Positions 44,390-53,315 of a stretch of 64,000 nucleotides of DNA are shown one piece after another. Origin of the DNA: JBBPZA01 sp963728925 (GTDB taxonomy: Bacteria > Actinomycetota > Thermoleophilia > Solirubrobacterales > Solirubrobacteraceae); contig CAVSMB010000014.1 of NCBI GenBank assembly GCA_963728925.1, forward strand, positions 1 through 64,000, written 5' to 3'. Numbering within the stretch: position 1 is the first letter of the stretch; every line of letters starts with the position of its first letter. The translations under genes and the position numbers were made by a program. The notes beneath the pieces were generated by a model. It ran no database searches, had not been told where the DNA came from, and saw nothing but the letters and a program-made list of their open reading frames with translations.

Positions 44390-44512
44390 CCGGTGTGGGC
44401 CAGTTTGAACGCGTCGCCGCGTTCGATGTTGTAAGCGTCGCGGATGCTGCGAACACTTCGGCTTCTTTGACGGTGTCGATGCCGAGGGTCGGCTTGAGGT
44501 CCATGTCTAGCA
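44390..44512 (-). pseudogene. Acyl-carrier domain relic of a PUFA/PKS-like synthase
   Basis: The minus frame reads DVLDMDLKPTLGIDTVKEAE, then a frameshift, then RDAYNIERGDAFKLAHTGKM. This matches the second half of ACP-like domains of the LGIDTVKQAE type found in large multidomain synthases. The rest of the synthase is absent. 44165-44389 between it and the carboxylase holds no recognisable gene. Confidence 0.5.
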
Positions 44513-44653
44513 CGTCGGGCGGGCCGCCGGTCTGACGCTCAGGATCGGGACATCATCGAGCGCGGCCTGTCCCGCGTGGACGAGCTGCGCACGATCGCCC
44601 CGCCGGAGCGCTGATCTGCGACCGTGTCGTGACCCCGCGAGCGAGGAGAGTCG

Positions 44654-45841
44654 ATGACCGGCATCAGCAACGGCCGCGCACCAGTTCCGCGCGACCCCAA
44701 GGATGACTACACGCGCCGCGCGGCAGATGCGCGCCGGGCGTTCCTGAGCGACCGGACGGGCGCCGCCTACGAGCACGTGTCGAACTACTCGTTCGACCCC
44801 GCGGAGCTGACCGGGAACATCGAGCAGTTCGTCGGCGTCGCCCAGGTGCCGATCGGCGTCGCCGGACCGCTGCTCGTCAACGGCGAACACGCGCAGGGCG
44901 AGTTCTACGTCCCGCTGGCGACGGCCGAGGGAACGCTCGTCGCCAGCTACAACCGCGGGATGAAGCTGCTGCACGCGGCGGGCGGCGTCAAGACGACGGT
45001 GCTCGACGACCGGATGCAGCGGGCTCCCTGCTTCCTGTTCGGCAGCGCCCGCGAGGCGCGGGCGTTCGGCGACTGGCTGGTCGAGAGCTTCGACGAGATC
45101 AAGGCCGCCGCCGAGGCGACCACCCGCTCGGGCCGCCTTCAGGAAATCGAGCAGTACTCGGCGAGCCGCATGCTCTTCACGCGCTTCAATTTCACGACGG
45201 GCGACGCCGCCGGGCAGAATCTCACCGGCAAGGCCACGCAGGCCGCCTGCCACTGGATCGTCGAGCATTACCCCGCCATCGAGCAGTACTTCCTGGAGTC
45301 CAACTTCGCGACCGACAAGAAGAGCTCGCAGGTCAACATCCTGCACACGCGCGGCAAGCGCGTCGTCGCGGAAGCGACGATTCCCGACGCGCTCCTGCAA
45401 CACGGGATGGGGTCGAGCAGCGAGCTGCTGTTCAGGGCCCGCGAGGTTGCCAACCTCGGCGGCTTCATGGCCGGCGTGAACAACAACGGCGCGCACTCCG
45501 CCAACGCCATCACCGCGCTCTTCATCGCGACCGGCCAGGACGCCGCCAACGTCGCGGAGTCCTCCGCGGCGCTCGTCCACGCCGAGCACAGGCCCAACGG
45601 CGACTTCTACTACTCGGTCACGATCCCGTCGCTCATCGTGGCGACCTACGGCGGCGGCACAGGGCTGCCCACGCAGCGGGAGTGCCTCGAGACGCTCGGC
45701 TGCTACGGAGCGGGGAAGGTGCGCAAACTGGCGGAGATCGTCGCCGCCACGGCCCTGTGCGGTGAGATATCGCTCGGCTCAGCCATCGTCTCCGAGGAAT
45801 GGGTGAAGGCGCACGACCTGTTCGGGCGCAACCGCCCGTGA
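44654..45841 (+). CDS. Hydroxymethylglutaryl-CoA reductase (class I-like)
   Basis: This encodes 395 aa with GAGGAGAG upstream. It reduces HMG-CoA to mevalonate with NAD(P)H. The catalytic Glu lies in ATAEGTLVASYNRG, Lys in ATDKKSSQVN, Asp in GQDAANVAESS and a candidate His near the C-terminus in VKAHDLFGRN. The cofactor motif is GDAAGQN, where DAMGMN is usual, and GGGTGLPTQ is present. It lacks the eukaryotic membrane domain. It is rare in actinobacteria outside isoprenoid clusters. No other mevalonate-pathway gene is in this window, so its route is unclear. Confidence 0.85.
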   Translation: MTGISNGRAPVPRDPKDDYTRRAADARRAFLSDRTGAAYEHVSNYSFDPAELTGNIEQFVGVAQVPIGVAGPLLVNGEHAQGEFYVPLATAEGTLVASYNRGMKLLHAAGGVKTTVLDDRMQRAPCFLFGSAREARAFGDWLVESFDEIKAAAEATTRSGRLQEIEQYSASRMLFTRFNFTTGDAAGQNLTGKATQAACHWIVEHYPAIEQYFLESNFATDKKSSQVNILHTRGKRVVAEATIPDALLQHGMGSSSELLFRAREVANLGGFMAGVNNNGAHSANAITALFIATGQDAANVAESSAALVHAEHRPNGDFYYSVTIPSLIVATYGGGTGLPTQRECLETLGCYGAGKVRKLAEIVAATALCGEISLGSAIVSEEWVKAHDLFGRNRP

Positions 45842-45881
45842 CCGCGGCCGCCTTCCGCCCGGGCACCGCCGGCTGCCGGCT

Positions 45882-46120
45882 GTGACGATCCGACCCATGC
45901 CGCGGAGCGCATCCGTCGACGGCTTCGAGGTGGCCTACGACCGCCTCGGCTCGGGGACGCCCGTCGTGCTGCTGCACGACGGGCCCGGATCTCGCCACGG
46001 CTACGCGGAGGTCGGGGCGCGGCCTCAGGCGGAGACCGACCTCATCGTCCCCGGCCTGCGGGGCTTCGGCGACTCCGACCGCTACCCGCGCCCGCCGCAC
46101 GCGACCACGACGCTGGTCGT
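45882..46120 (+). pseudogene. N-terminal alpha/beta hydrolase fragment
   Basis: The frame gives VDGFEVAYDRLGSGTPVVLL, then HDGPGSRHGYAEVG and GLRGFGDSDRYPRPP, the first ~75 residues of an epoxide hydrolase-like fold. It breaks off before the GxSxG elbow and runs into unrelated text ahead of the next gene at 46205. Confidence 0.7.
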
Positions 46121-46204
46121 GCTCGGCGGTGTGCGGACACACTCGCTCCGCCATCATGAGGGCAGCATGCCGCGCCGGCGAGCGTGCCCTACGGTTTGGG
46201 AGCC

Positions 46205-48892
46205 GTGACGAGCGCCGCCCCAGCTGCCCAGGTCGTCGCCGAGACCGACATCGTGCTCCGTGACGGCTCGACCATGCACGTGCGGCCCTCGACGACCGAG
46301 GACGTGCCGCGGTTGCGCACCTTCCTCGAGTCGTTGTCGGACCAGTCGCGCTGGTTCCGCTACTTCAGCGCCGGCGTCGACCTCGACGGGGCCGCGCGCA
46401 GCGCCGCGGCCCCCGACGACGGACTGGCCCTGATCGCGCTGCGCGAGGCCACGGTCGTCGGTCACGGCACCTACATCCGCGGGCCGGCCGGGCGGGCGGA
46501 GGTCGCGTTCGCGGTGGCCGATGTCTGGCACGGCCACGGGATCGCCACTGTCCTGCTCGCGCATCTCGCCCATGCCGCGTCGACGGCGGGTATCGACACG
46601 TTCACCGCGACCGTCTTGTCAGACAACCACCGGATGCTCGGGGTGTTCCACGAATCCGGGTTCCTGGTCTCCGCCCGCCCGCTCGAGGGAGCGATCGAAA
46701 TCGAGTTCCCGACGTCGCTGTCGCGGGACGCGGAGCGGCGCTTTGCGGAGCGCCAGCGCGAGGCCGACGTCGCGGCCGTGGGGCACGTTCTGCGCCCGTC
46801 CTCTGTCGCGGTCATCGGGGCGTCCAAACGGCCCGGGACGGTCGGCGGGGAGGTCGTGCGCAACCTGATCGCCGCGGGCTTCGCGGGGCCGCTGCACCTC
46901 GTCAACCTCCGCGGCGGAGAGGTGGCGGGGCGGCCGACGGTCCCCACGATCGCCGACGTCGAGGGTGAGGTCGAGCTCGCCGTGATCGTCGTGCCGGCGA
47001 ACGCGGTCGTCGACGTTGCGCGAGCCTGCGCCGCCAAAGGCGTGCGCGCCCTGGTGGTGCTGTCGGCGGGCTTCGCGGACGTCGGTCCTGCGGGGCGAGC
47101 GCTCCAGGATGAGCTGCTCGCGGTGTGCCGGGCCGCGGGCATGCGGATGGTGGGCCCCAACTGCCTCGGCGTGGCGAGTCCGCGGCCCGAGATCGCCCTC
47201 AACACGACGGTCGCTCCCGCCGCGCCCCCGCCCGGCGACGTCGGCTTCGCCTCGCAGAGCGGCGGGTTCGGGAGCGCGGCGATCGACGCAGCGACGGCAC
47301 GCGGCATCGGGTTCTCGTCGTTCGTCACGATGGGCGACAAGGCCGACCTCTCCGGCAACGACTTCCTCGAGTACTGGGAGCAGGACCCCGATACAGCGGT
47401 CATGCTGCTCTACCTGGATTCGTTCGGGAACCCACGCCGTTTCGGGCTGATCGCGCGGCGGATCACCACGGCCAAGCCGATCGTGGCGGTCAAGAGCGCT
47501 CGGACGGCCGGCCGGCGCGCGGCGTGGTCGCACACCGGCGCGCTGCTGGCGGCGGCAGACGTCACCGTCGACGCGCTGTTCGCCCACGCCGGCGTGCTGC
47601 GCGCCGAGACGGTGGGCGAGATGTTCGACGTCGCGGGGCTGCTCGCGCGCCAACCGCTGCCGCCCGGCGACCGGGTGGCGGTGCTGACCAACGCCGGCGG
47701 GCCCGGCGTCGCGTGTGAGGACGCCTGCGAGGCGGCGGGGCTGCGCGTCGAGCCGCTCTCGGAAGTCACGCGGAAGCAGCTCGCCGAGGTGCTGCCGGCC
47801 CAGCCCTTGATCGCCAACCCGCTGGACATGACCGCGTCGGCGACTGCGGATCATTACGAGCGGTCGCTGCGCCACCTGCTCGATGACGACGCGGTCGACG
47901 CGGTCGTCACGATCTTCGTGCGACCGCTGGCAGCAAGGGCGGGCGAGGTCGCCCGTGGCATCGCCGCCGCGGCGCAAGGAGCCGACCAGCCGGTGCTCAC
48001 CGTCTGGCTCGGCGCCGACGCGCCCGCGGCCGCCGACACGGGCAGCGTCCCACGCTTCTCCACGCCCGAGGAGGCGGTGCGGGCGCTGGCCCATGCCGTC
48101 GGGCACGCGCGACGGCGGGCGGCGCCGCCCGACCCGCCGTTCGAACCGGCCGACGCCGACACCGCCTCGGCCGCCACCACCGTCGCCGAGGGCCTGGGGC
48201 GCGGGGGAGGCTGGTTGGCGCGAGGAGACGTCGAGCGCCTGATGCGGTGCTGGGGCATCCCCGTGGAGGCGAGCCGGCTGGTCGCCTCGGCGCGGGCCGC
48301 GGGTCGGGTCGCCGCCGACCTCGGCGGGCCCGTTGCTCTCAAGGCGGTCGCGCCGGGCCTCGTCCACAAGAGCGATGCGGGAGCGGTGCGGCTCGGGCTG
48401 AACGGGCCGACGGCGGTGAGACGCGCCGCCGGCGAGCTTGCCCGGCAGATGGAGGCGGCCGGGACGACGCTCGAAGGCTTCCACGTCCAGCGGATGGCCC
48501 CGCCGAGGACGACGGAGTTGATCGTCGGCGCCGTCCGCGATCCGGCTTTCGGCCCGCTCGTCGCCTGTGGCCCCGCGGGGGTCGCGGTCGAGCTCCTCGG
48601 CGACATCCAGGTCAGGCTCGCGCCGCTCGGCCCGCGGGAAGCCGACAACATGCTTCGCGACTTGAAGACGTTCCCGTTGCTCGACGGCTACCGCGGCCGC
48701 CCGCGAGCCGACCTCGGCTCACTGCGCGACCTCGTGATGCGGGTCGGCGCGCTCGTGGCCGCGCATCCCGCCGTCGCAGAGCTCGACCTCAACCCGGTCT
48801 TCGCCACGCCTGAGGGCGCGTTCGTCGTCGACGCCCGCGTCCGGGTCGACGCCCCGGGCCCCGCCGCGCCGTTCCCCTCGCTCAACAGGTGA
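46205..48892 (+). CDS. GNAT acetyltransferase fused to ADP-forming acyl-CoA synthetase
   Basis: This encodes 895 aa from the GTG at 46205 (an in-frame start at 46184 is possible). The N-terminal GNAT domain (~1-165) has HVRPSTTEDVPRLRTF and WHGHGIATVLLAHL. A CoA-binding domain (VAVIGASKRPGTVGGEVVRN) and a succinyl-CoA-ligase-like domain (FASQSGGFGSAAID, SHTGALL) follow. The C-terminal ATP-grasp domain has GPVALKAVAPGLVHKSDAGAV near residue 710. The arrangement resembles Pat/PatZ protein lysine acetyltransferases, but with GNAT first, an order I recall from actinobacteria. In Pat the synthetase part may only bind acetyl-CoA. Here, beside a dead ackA, true ADP-forming acetyl-CoA synthetase activity is worth considering; the catalytic His is not confirmed. 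Confidence 0.88.
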   Translation: MTSAAPAAQVVAETDIVLRDGSTMHVRPSTTEDVPRLRTFLESLSDQSRWFRYFSAGVDLDGAARSAAAPDDGLALIALREATVVGHGTYIRGPAGRAEVAFAVADVWHGHGIATVLLAHLAHAASTAGIDTFTATVLSDNHRMLGVFHESGFLVSARPLEGAIEIEFPTSLSRDAERRFAERQREADVAAVGHVLRPSSVAVIGASKRPGTVGGEVVRNLIAAGFAGPLHLVNLRGGEVAGRPTVPTIADVEGEVELAVIVVPANAVVDVARACAAKGVRALVVLSAGFADVGPAGRALQDELLAVCRAAGMRMVGPNCLGVASPRPEIALNTTVAPAAPPPGDVGFASQSGGFGSAAIDAATARGIGFSSFVTMGDKADLSGNDFLEYWEQDPDTAVMLLYLDSFGNPRRFGLIARRITTAKPIVAVKSARTAGRRAAWSHTGALLAAADVTVDALFAHAGVLRAETVGEMFDVAGLLARQPLPPGDRVAVLTNAGGPGVACEDACEAAGLRVEPLSEVTRKQLAEVLPAQPLIANPLDMTASATADHYERSLRHLLDDDAVDAVVTIFVRPLAARAGEVARGIAAAAQGADQPVLTVWLGADAPAAADTGSVPRFSTPEEAVRALAHAVGHARRRAAPPDPPFEPADADTASAATTVAEGLGRGGGWLARGDVERLMRCWGIPVEASRLVASARAAGRVAADLGGPVALKAVAPGLVHKSDAGAVRLGLNGPTAVRRAAGELARQMEAAGTTLEGFHVQRMAPPRTTELIVGAVRDPAFGPLVACGPAGVAVELLGDIQVRLAPLGPREADNMLRDLKTFPLLDGYRGRPRADLGSLRDLVMRVGALVAAHPAVAELDLNPVFATPEGAFVVDARVRVDAPGPAAPFPSLNR

Positions 48893-49006
48893 GCGCGCAC
48901 CGAGGGCTGGCTACGGAGCGAATATACGGTCGTAAGGCGGCCGCCGGCAGGCTCTTGCGGGCCCGCCCGGATGCCGGACACGCGCTGAGTCCGTAGAGTC
49001 CTGCCC

Positions 49007-49459
49007 ATGGACGTCACGGATCCCTCCGGCAGCTACCTCACGCCGAGCTTCGATCACGCCCGCGTCGCCGACGCGATGCGCCCGCGGGTGCTCACCTGCG
49101 ATCCGGGGACCCCGCTGATGGCCGTGGCGCAGCGGATGGCTAGCGAGCACGTACACGCGATCGTGATGCTGCGCGAAACGGTCGATCCCGAGGGGAAGAT
49201 CGGTCGCCGTCCGTGGGCGGTGGTCACCGACCACGACATCATGCGCAGCGCAGCCTTCATCGCCGACCGGACCGCGGGCGACGTCGCGACGGGCGAGGTC
49301 CTCCTCGCCCATCCGGACGAGCGTCTGCGCGATGTCGCGGAGCGCATGCTCGAACACGGCACAAGCCACGCGGTGGTCGTCGAGCCCCGCACGGAGCGCC
49401 CCGTAGGAGTGGTCTCGACACTCGACATCGCCGGCATCCTCGGCTGGGGCCTCGGCTGA
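49007..49459 (+). CDS. CBS-pair domain protein
   Basis: This encodes 150 aa. Two CBS domains (~20-80 and ~88-148) include VADAMRPRVLTCDPGTPLMA and the second repeat AERMLEHGTSHAVVVEP with VGVVSTLDIAGIL. CBS pairs bind adenosine nucleotides and act as energy sensors. It has no catalytic domain. It stands between the acyl-CoA synthetase and gap on the same strand (114 and 121 bp away), so joint regulation is possible but unproven. Confidence 0.85.
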   Translation: MDVTDPSGSYLTPSFDHARVADAMRPRVLTCDPGTPLMAVAQRMASEHVHAIVMLRETVDPEGKIGRRPWAVVTDHDIMRSAAFIADRTAGDVATGEVLLAHPDERLRDVAERMLEHGTSHAVVVEPRTERPVGVVSTLDIAGILGWGLG

Positions 49460-49580
49460 GACAGGCCCTGCGGCGCGACCTGCGGGGAACTACGGTCGCG
49501 GGGGGGGTGGTGCGCGCCGATGTCGGCGGGGCTGCGGTCGCGCAGAGTAGTGAGACGTTCTCGAGATCCGGAGGCAGGAC

Positions 49581-50606
49581 ATGCCCGTGAGGGTTGGCAT
49601 CAACGGCTTCGGCCGCACCGGCCGCGCGATGTTCCGCGCCGCCCACGAGCAGGGCGCGGATCTCGAGTGGGTCGGCATCAATGACGTGATGGACATCGAG
49701 ATGCTCGCCCACCTGCTCCGCAACGACTCGGTCTACGGGCCGTTCCCCGGCGAGGTCGACGTGCTCGACGGTGCCATCCGCGTCGACGGCCACGAGATCC
49801 CCGTGTTCGCCGAGACCGATCCCGCCGCGCTGGCGTGGGGCGAGCTCGGCGCCGAGGTGGTCATCGAGTCGAGCGGCTTCTTCCGCGACCGCGCGGGCGC
49901 CGCCAAGCACCTCGAAGCCGGAGCGCGCAAGGTGATCGTCTCAGCGCCGGCCAAGGAGCCCGACGTCACCGTCGCGCTGGGCATCAACTTCGAGCACGAA
50001 TACGACCCCGAGCGCCACCACATCATCTCCAACGCGTCGTGCACGACCAACTGCCTGGCCCCCGTGGCCAAGGTGCTCCACGAGGCGTTCGGCATTCACC
50101 ACGGCGTAATGACCACGATTCACGCCTACACCGGCGATCAGCGCCTGCTCGATGCGCCGCACAAGGACTACCGCCGCGCCCGCAGCGCCGCCGTCAACCT
50201 CGTCCCGACCTCGACCGGCGCCGCCAAGGCGATCGGCCTCGTCATCCCCGAGCTCCTCGGCCGCCTGCAGGGCTTCGCGGTGCGAGTCCCGGTGCCCACC
50301 GCGTCACTCGTCGACCTCACCGTCGAGCTCGAGCACGAGACCTCCGCGGAGGCCGTCAACCTGGCCATGCGCGAGCGCGCCGACCAGGGCGCCCTCACCG
50401 GCATCCTCTCCTACAGCGAGGAGCCGCTCGTCTCGACGGACGTCGTGAAGTCCCCGTACAGCTCCGTCTTCGACTCGGGCCTCACGCTCGTGACCGGCGG
50501 CACCCAGCTGAAGGCCGTCGCCTGGTACGACAACGAGTGGGGCTACTCCAGCCGCCTCGTCGACCTCGCGCAGCGCGTGCTCGTGCCCGTAGCGGCGCCC
50601 GCCTGA
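49581..50606 (+). CDS. gap: Glyceraldehyde-3-phosphate dehydrogenase, type I
   Basis: This encodes 341 aa with CCGGAGG before the ATG. GINGFGRTGR binds NAD; Asp35 in GIND favours NAD over NADP. The catalytic Cys154 is in SNASCTTNCL and the partner His is in TIHAYTGDQ. It oxidises glyceraldehyde-3-phosphate to 1,3-bisphosphoglycerate in glycolysis. It is followed 84 bp later by a PFK, so the two probably form an operon. No pgk or tpi is adjacent, which is unusual for an actinobacterial gap-pgk-tpi arrangement. Confidence 0.95.
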   Translation: MPVRVGINGFGRTGRAMFRAAHEQGADLEWVGINDVMDIEMLAHLLRNDSVYGPFPGEVDVLDGAIRVDGHEIPVFAETDPAALAWGELGAEVVIESSGFFRDRAGAAKHLEAGARKVIVSAPAKEPDVTVALGINFEHEYDPERHHIISNASCTTNCLAPVAKVLHEAFGIHHGVMTTIHAYTGDQRLLDAPHKDYRRARSAAVNLVPTSTGAAKAIGLVIPELLGRLQGFAVRVPVPTASLVDLTVELEHETSAEAVNLAMRERADQGALTGILSYSEEPLVSTDVVKSPYSSVFDSGLTLVTGGTQLKAVAWYDNEWGYSSRLVDLAQRVLVPVAAPA

Positions 50607-50690
50607 GACACCTGACGAAGGTCGCCGTCCCTCCCCCCGCTCCCGTTCCCGACGATTTCTACTTCCTGACGATTTCTTGGAGTTGGTGAT

Positions 50691-51719
50691 ATGCGAGTCG
50701 GAGTACTGACCGGCGGCGGCGACTGCCCCGGGCTCAATGCCGTGATCAGGGCCGTGGTCCGCAAAGGCGAAGTCGAGCACGGCGACACGTTCGTCGGATT
50801 CCGTGACGGCTGGAAGGGCTTGATCGAGAACCTCACCCGCCCGCTCGACATCGAGCACTGTCGCGGCATCCTGCCCAGGGGGGGAACCATTCTGGGTACG
50901 TCGCGGACCAACCCTTACAAGGTCGAAGGCGGCGCCGATGCCGTCAGAGAGACGCTGAAGAAGAACGACATCGACGTCCTCGTCGCCATCGGGGGCGACG
51001 ACACTCTCGGCGTCGCGCATCGGCTGTCTCAAGCGGGCGTGCACGTCGTCGGAGTCCCGAAGACAATCGACAACGACTTGTCGGCCACTGAGGTCACGTT
51101 CGGCTTTCACACCGCCGTGCAAGTCGCGACCGACGCGATCGACCGTCTGCACACGACAGCCGAGTCGCACGACCGCGTTTTCGTCTGCGAGGTGATGGGC
51201 CGCCACGCCGGTTGGATCGCGATGTACGCAGGCTTGGCCGGCGGTGCCGCCGAGATCCTCATCCCCGAGAAGCCGTTCGACATCGACGAGGTTGCGGCCA
51301 AGATCGAGCAGCGTCACAGCAAGGGTCGCTACGCGTCAATCGTCGTCGTCGCCGAGGGCGCCACACCGAAGGAAGGCACCCTCTCTGTTTCCAGCGGTAA
51401 GGTCGACGCCTTCGGTCACGCTCAACTCGGAGGTATCGGCCAACTCGTAGCCGACGAACTCGAAGAGCGCACGGGCTACGAAACGCGTGTGACCGTACTA
51501 GGTCACATCCAGCGAGGCGGGACGCCGACCGCGTACGACCGCGTGCTGGCCACCCGCTTCGGGTTGCGGGCTATCGGCGCCGTGCACGAGAAGGCGTTCG
51601 GCACGATGGTTGCCCTGAAGGGTGACGTCATCGATCTCGTCGCGCTCGGCGAGGCCGTCACCGACCTCAAGACCGTCAATCCCGCCTTTCTCGACGAAGC
51701 GGCGTCCTTCTTCGGCTAA
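50691..51719 (+). CDS. 6-phosphofructokinase with PPi-type active site
   Basis: This encodes 342 aa. PFK-A family: GVLTGGGDCPGLN at the N-terminus, IGGDDTLGVA with Asp103-Asp104, PKTIDND with Lys124 and catalytic Asp in TIDND, and EVMGRHAGW. In this family Gly104 accompanies ATP use and Asp104 with Lys124 accompanies pyrophosphate use; the numbering here coincides with E. coli PFK. The enzyme is therefore likely PPi:fructose-6-phosphate phosphotransferase (reversible), similar to the Amycolatopsis enzyme, but ATP use is not excluded. It lies downstream of gap and close to PPDK. Confidence 0.9.
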   Translation: MRVGVLTGGGDCPGLNAVIRAVVRKGEVEHGDTFVGFRDGWKGLIENLTRPLDIEHCRGILPRGGTILGTSRTNPYKVEGGADAVRETLKKNDIDVLVAIGGDDTLGVAHRLSQAGVHVVGVPKTIDNDLSATEVTFGFHTAVQVATDAIDRLHTTAESHDRVFVCEVMGRHAGWIAMYAGLAGGAAEILIPEKPFDIDEVAAKIEQRHSKGRYASIVVVAEGATPKEGTLSVSSGKVDAFGHAQLGGIGQLVADELEERTGYETRVTVLGHIQRGGTPTAYDRVLATRFGLRAIGAVHEKAFGTMVALKGDVIDLVALGEAVTDLKTVNPAFLDEAASFFG

Positions 51720-51869
51720 CCGAGCCGCCAGAGGGCAAAGCTGTCTGGGGTAAGCAGGGCTGGCCGCAACGATATGGGCCGGCCGGCCGAGCCGCCGTCG
51801 AACCCGGTTTGCGTCGACGCGAAGGGTCGAGAAGGTCCCTGACGGCGGCCGAGGGCCCTGACGGCGGGC

Positions 51870-52115
51870 CGAGTGGTGACCAAGGCGCTGGTGATCGCCC
51901 ACGGCGCGCATGAGAGCGGCCGGCGCGAGATCCTGGGCAATCGATGTCAGCGAAGCGGAGACCGAGGCGTTCTGGACCGAGTTCCCGCGCGATCTCCCGC
52001 GCGATCTCGTCACGCGCGGGCTGACTTTCCGACGCGCGCGCCGGCTTGGAGCGATCGCGAAGGTCGTCGGCTGGCGCCTGGCTGCCCCGTCGAGGACGCG
52101 GACGGCGCCGCTGTA
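51870..52115 (+). pseudogene. IS256-family transposase relic
   Basis: RVVTKALVIAHGAHESGRRE followed after a one-base shift by DVSEAETEAFWTEF and DLVTRGL is the central catalytic stretch (after the first Asp) of IS256 mutator-type transposases. Downstream text decays and no DDE triad is complete. The rest of 51720-52191 shows nothing else. Confidence 0.75.
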
Positions 52116-52191
52116 ACGCTGCGGCGTCATGCTGCCGCGTCAACAGCCAGGGCGGGCAAGCAGGGCGAGGAGGATGAGGACAGACCGCATC

Positions 52192-52242
52192 GGCGCCCGA
52201 CGCTAACCGGCGCCCGACGCTAACCGGGCGCCCGGCGGTTAG
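52192..52242. terminator. 17-bp tandem repeat running into a small hairpin at the aldolase stop
   Basis: GGCGCCCGACGCTAACC occurs twice in tandem (52192-52208 and 52209-52225). The second copy's end pairs with downstream sequence: CTAACCG at 52220-52226 with CGGTTAG at 52236-52242, loop of nine. The hairpin overlaps the stop codon of the minus-strand aldolase gene and may terminate it. Confidence 0.45.
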
Positions 52243-53165
52243 ACGTGTGCCCCTCGCTCGGCGTCGTCGTAGACCTTCACGAAGCGCAGGTAGTTCTGCG
52301 CGATCTCGTCGGAGGCAGCGTCGCGCTCGAGATCGCCGTCGAGGAAGCCCTTCAACGGGTCCCACCAGATCGAGCGCCCGATGGCGAAGCCGATGAAGCC
52401 CTCGACCGGCGCGGCCTGCTGGAGCCATTGGTCGACCTTCTCATTGGAGGCGCCGCGGCCCAGCAGGACGGAGGTCACGCCCTCGCGGCCCTCGCCCGTG
52501 CGCGTTTGGGCGATCAGCCTCTGGGCGTCTTCGCGGGCGTCGACGCCCTCGATCTTCCACACGTCGACGTCGATCCCGTAGTCATGGATCTGCTCGATCG
52601 CGCGGCGCATCAGCTCCGGGCGTAGCTCGGCGTCATAGCGGTTCGAGTCGCCGTCGACGGACTCGAGTTGGCCGGGCTCGGCCGGGACCAGCAGCTCGAA
52701 GAGGAACTTGCGGTCGTGGGCGTGCAGCCAGTCGGCCAGCCGCTTGAGGCGGCCGAGCTGGCGCTCGTTCGTCTCGGCGTCGCCGTCGGGGTTGAGGCGC
52801 ACGAGAACCTTCGAGAAGTCCGCGTCGTCGGCCTCGATGTGCTCGCCGAAGGCGTCGTCGTACTGGAAGTCGAACTCGTTCAGCCCGCTCTTCTCGACTG
52901 GCCTGGCGAGCTTGAGGCCGAGCTCCTTGGCGAGCTCGGGGATGTCGCTGCCGAACTGCTCGTCGACCAGCACGCCCGTAGCCCCGGGGTCGACTCCGCG
53001 CTCCACGGCTTTCTTCATGCCCTCGAAGATCAGCTTCTTGGCGTCCCTGATCGTCTCCGTCTCCTTGAGGGTGGGGTCCCCCTCGATCCCGAACATCTTC
53101 TTCTGGAAGGACCCCCGATGATCAAAGGCGAGGATGTAGAGCTTGCCGTCGTAGCCGAGGGCCAT
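52239..53165 (-). CDS. LacD/IolC-C-terminal-like class I aldolase (DUF2090 type)
   Basis: This encodes 308 aa with an AAAGGTGG site before the ATG. It has a TIM-barrel profile: ILAFDHRGSFQKKMFGI near the start, GVLVDEQFGSD, KFLFELLVPAEP, and VDVWKIEGVDAREDAQR carrying a probable Schiff-base Lys (Lys in WKIEG), then VLLGRGAS and GFAIGRSIWWDPL. The family covers the DKGP aldolase part of IolC and tagatose-1,6-bisphosphate aldolases. Lying between a PFK and PPDK, it may act as the fructose-bisphosphate aldolase of this pathway; no iol or lac genes are near. The activity is an inference. Confidence 0.8.
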   Translation of the reverse strand: MALGYDGKLYILAFDHRGSFQKKMFGIEGDPTLKETETIRDAKKLIFEGMKKAVERGVDPGATGVLVDEQFGSDIPELAKELGLKLARPVEKSGLNEFDFQYDDAFGEHIEADDADFSKVLVRLNPDGDAETNERQLGRLKRLADWLHAHDRKFLFELLVPAEPGQLESVDGDSNRYDAELRPELMRRAIEQIHDYGIDVDVWKIEGVDAREDAQRLIAQTRTGEGREGVTSVLLGRGASNEKVDQWLQQAAPVEGFIGFAIGRSIWWDPLKGFLDGDLERDAASDEIAQNYLRFVKVYDDAERGAHV

Positions 53166-53315
53166 GCGGGACCACCTTTGTCGAAGAGGAACTCACTCTA
53201 GTGCCCATTGCGCTCCGATCCGCGGAGTCGCGCCGAAGGGATTCACCGATGTCGAGGCTGTCGCTCGGCCGGGCCCAGCCGACTGGGGCCTGAAGCTCTA
53301 CTCGGGCGTTGCCCG

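Noticed and set aside
46619..48484. 621-codon minus-strand frame
   Set aside because: Shadow of the GNAT/acyl-CoA synthetase fusion; composition Arg/His/Asp rich and no domain.
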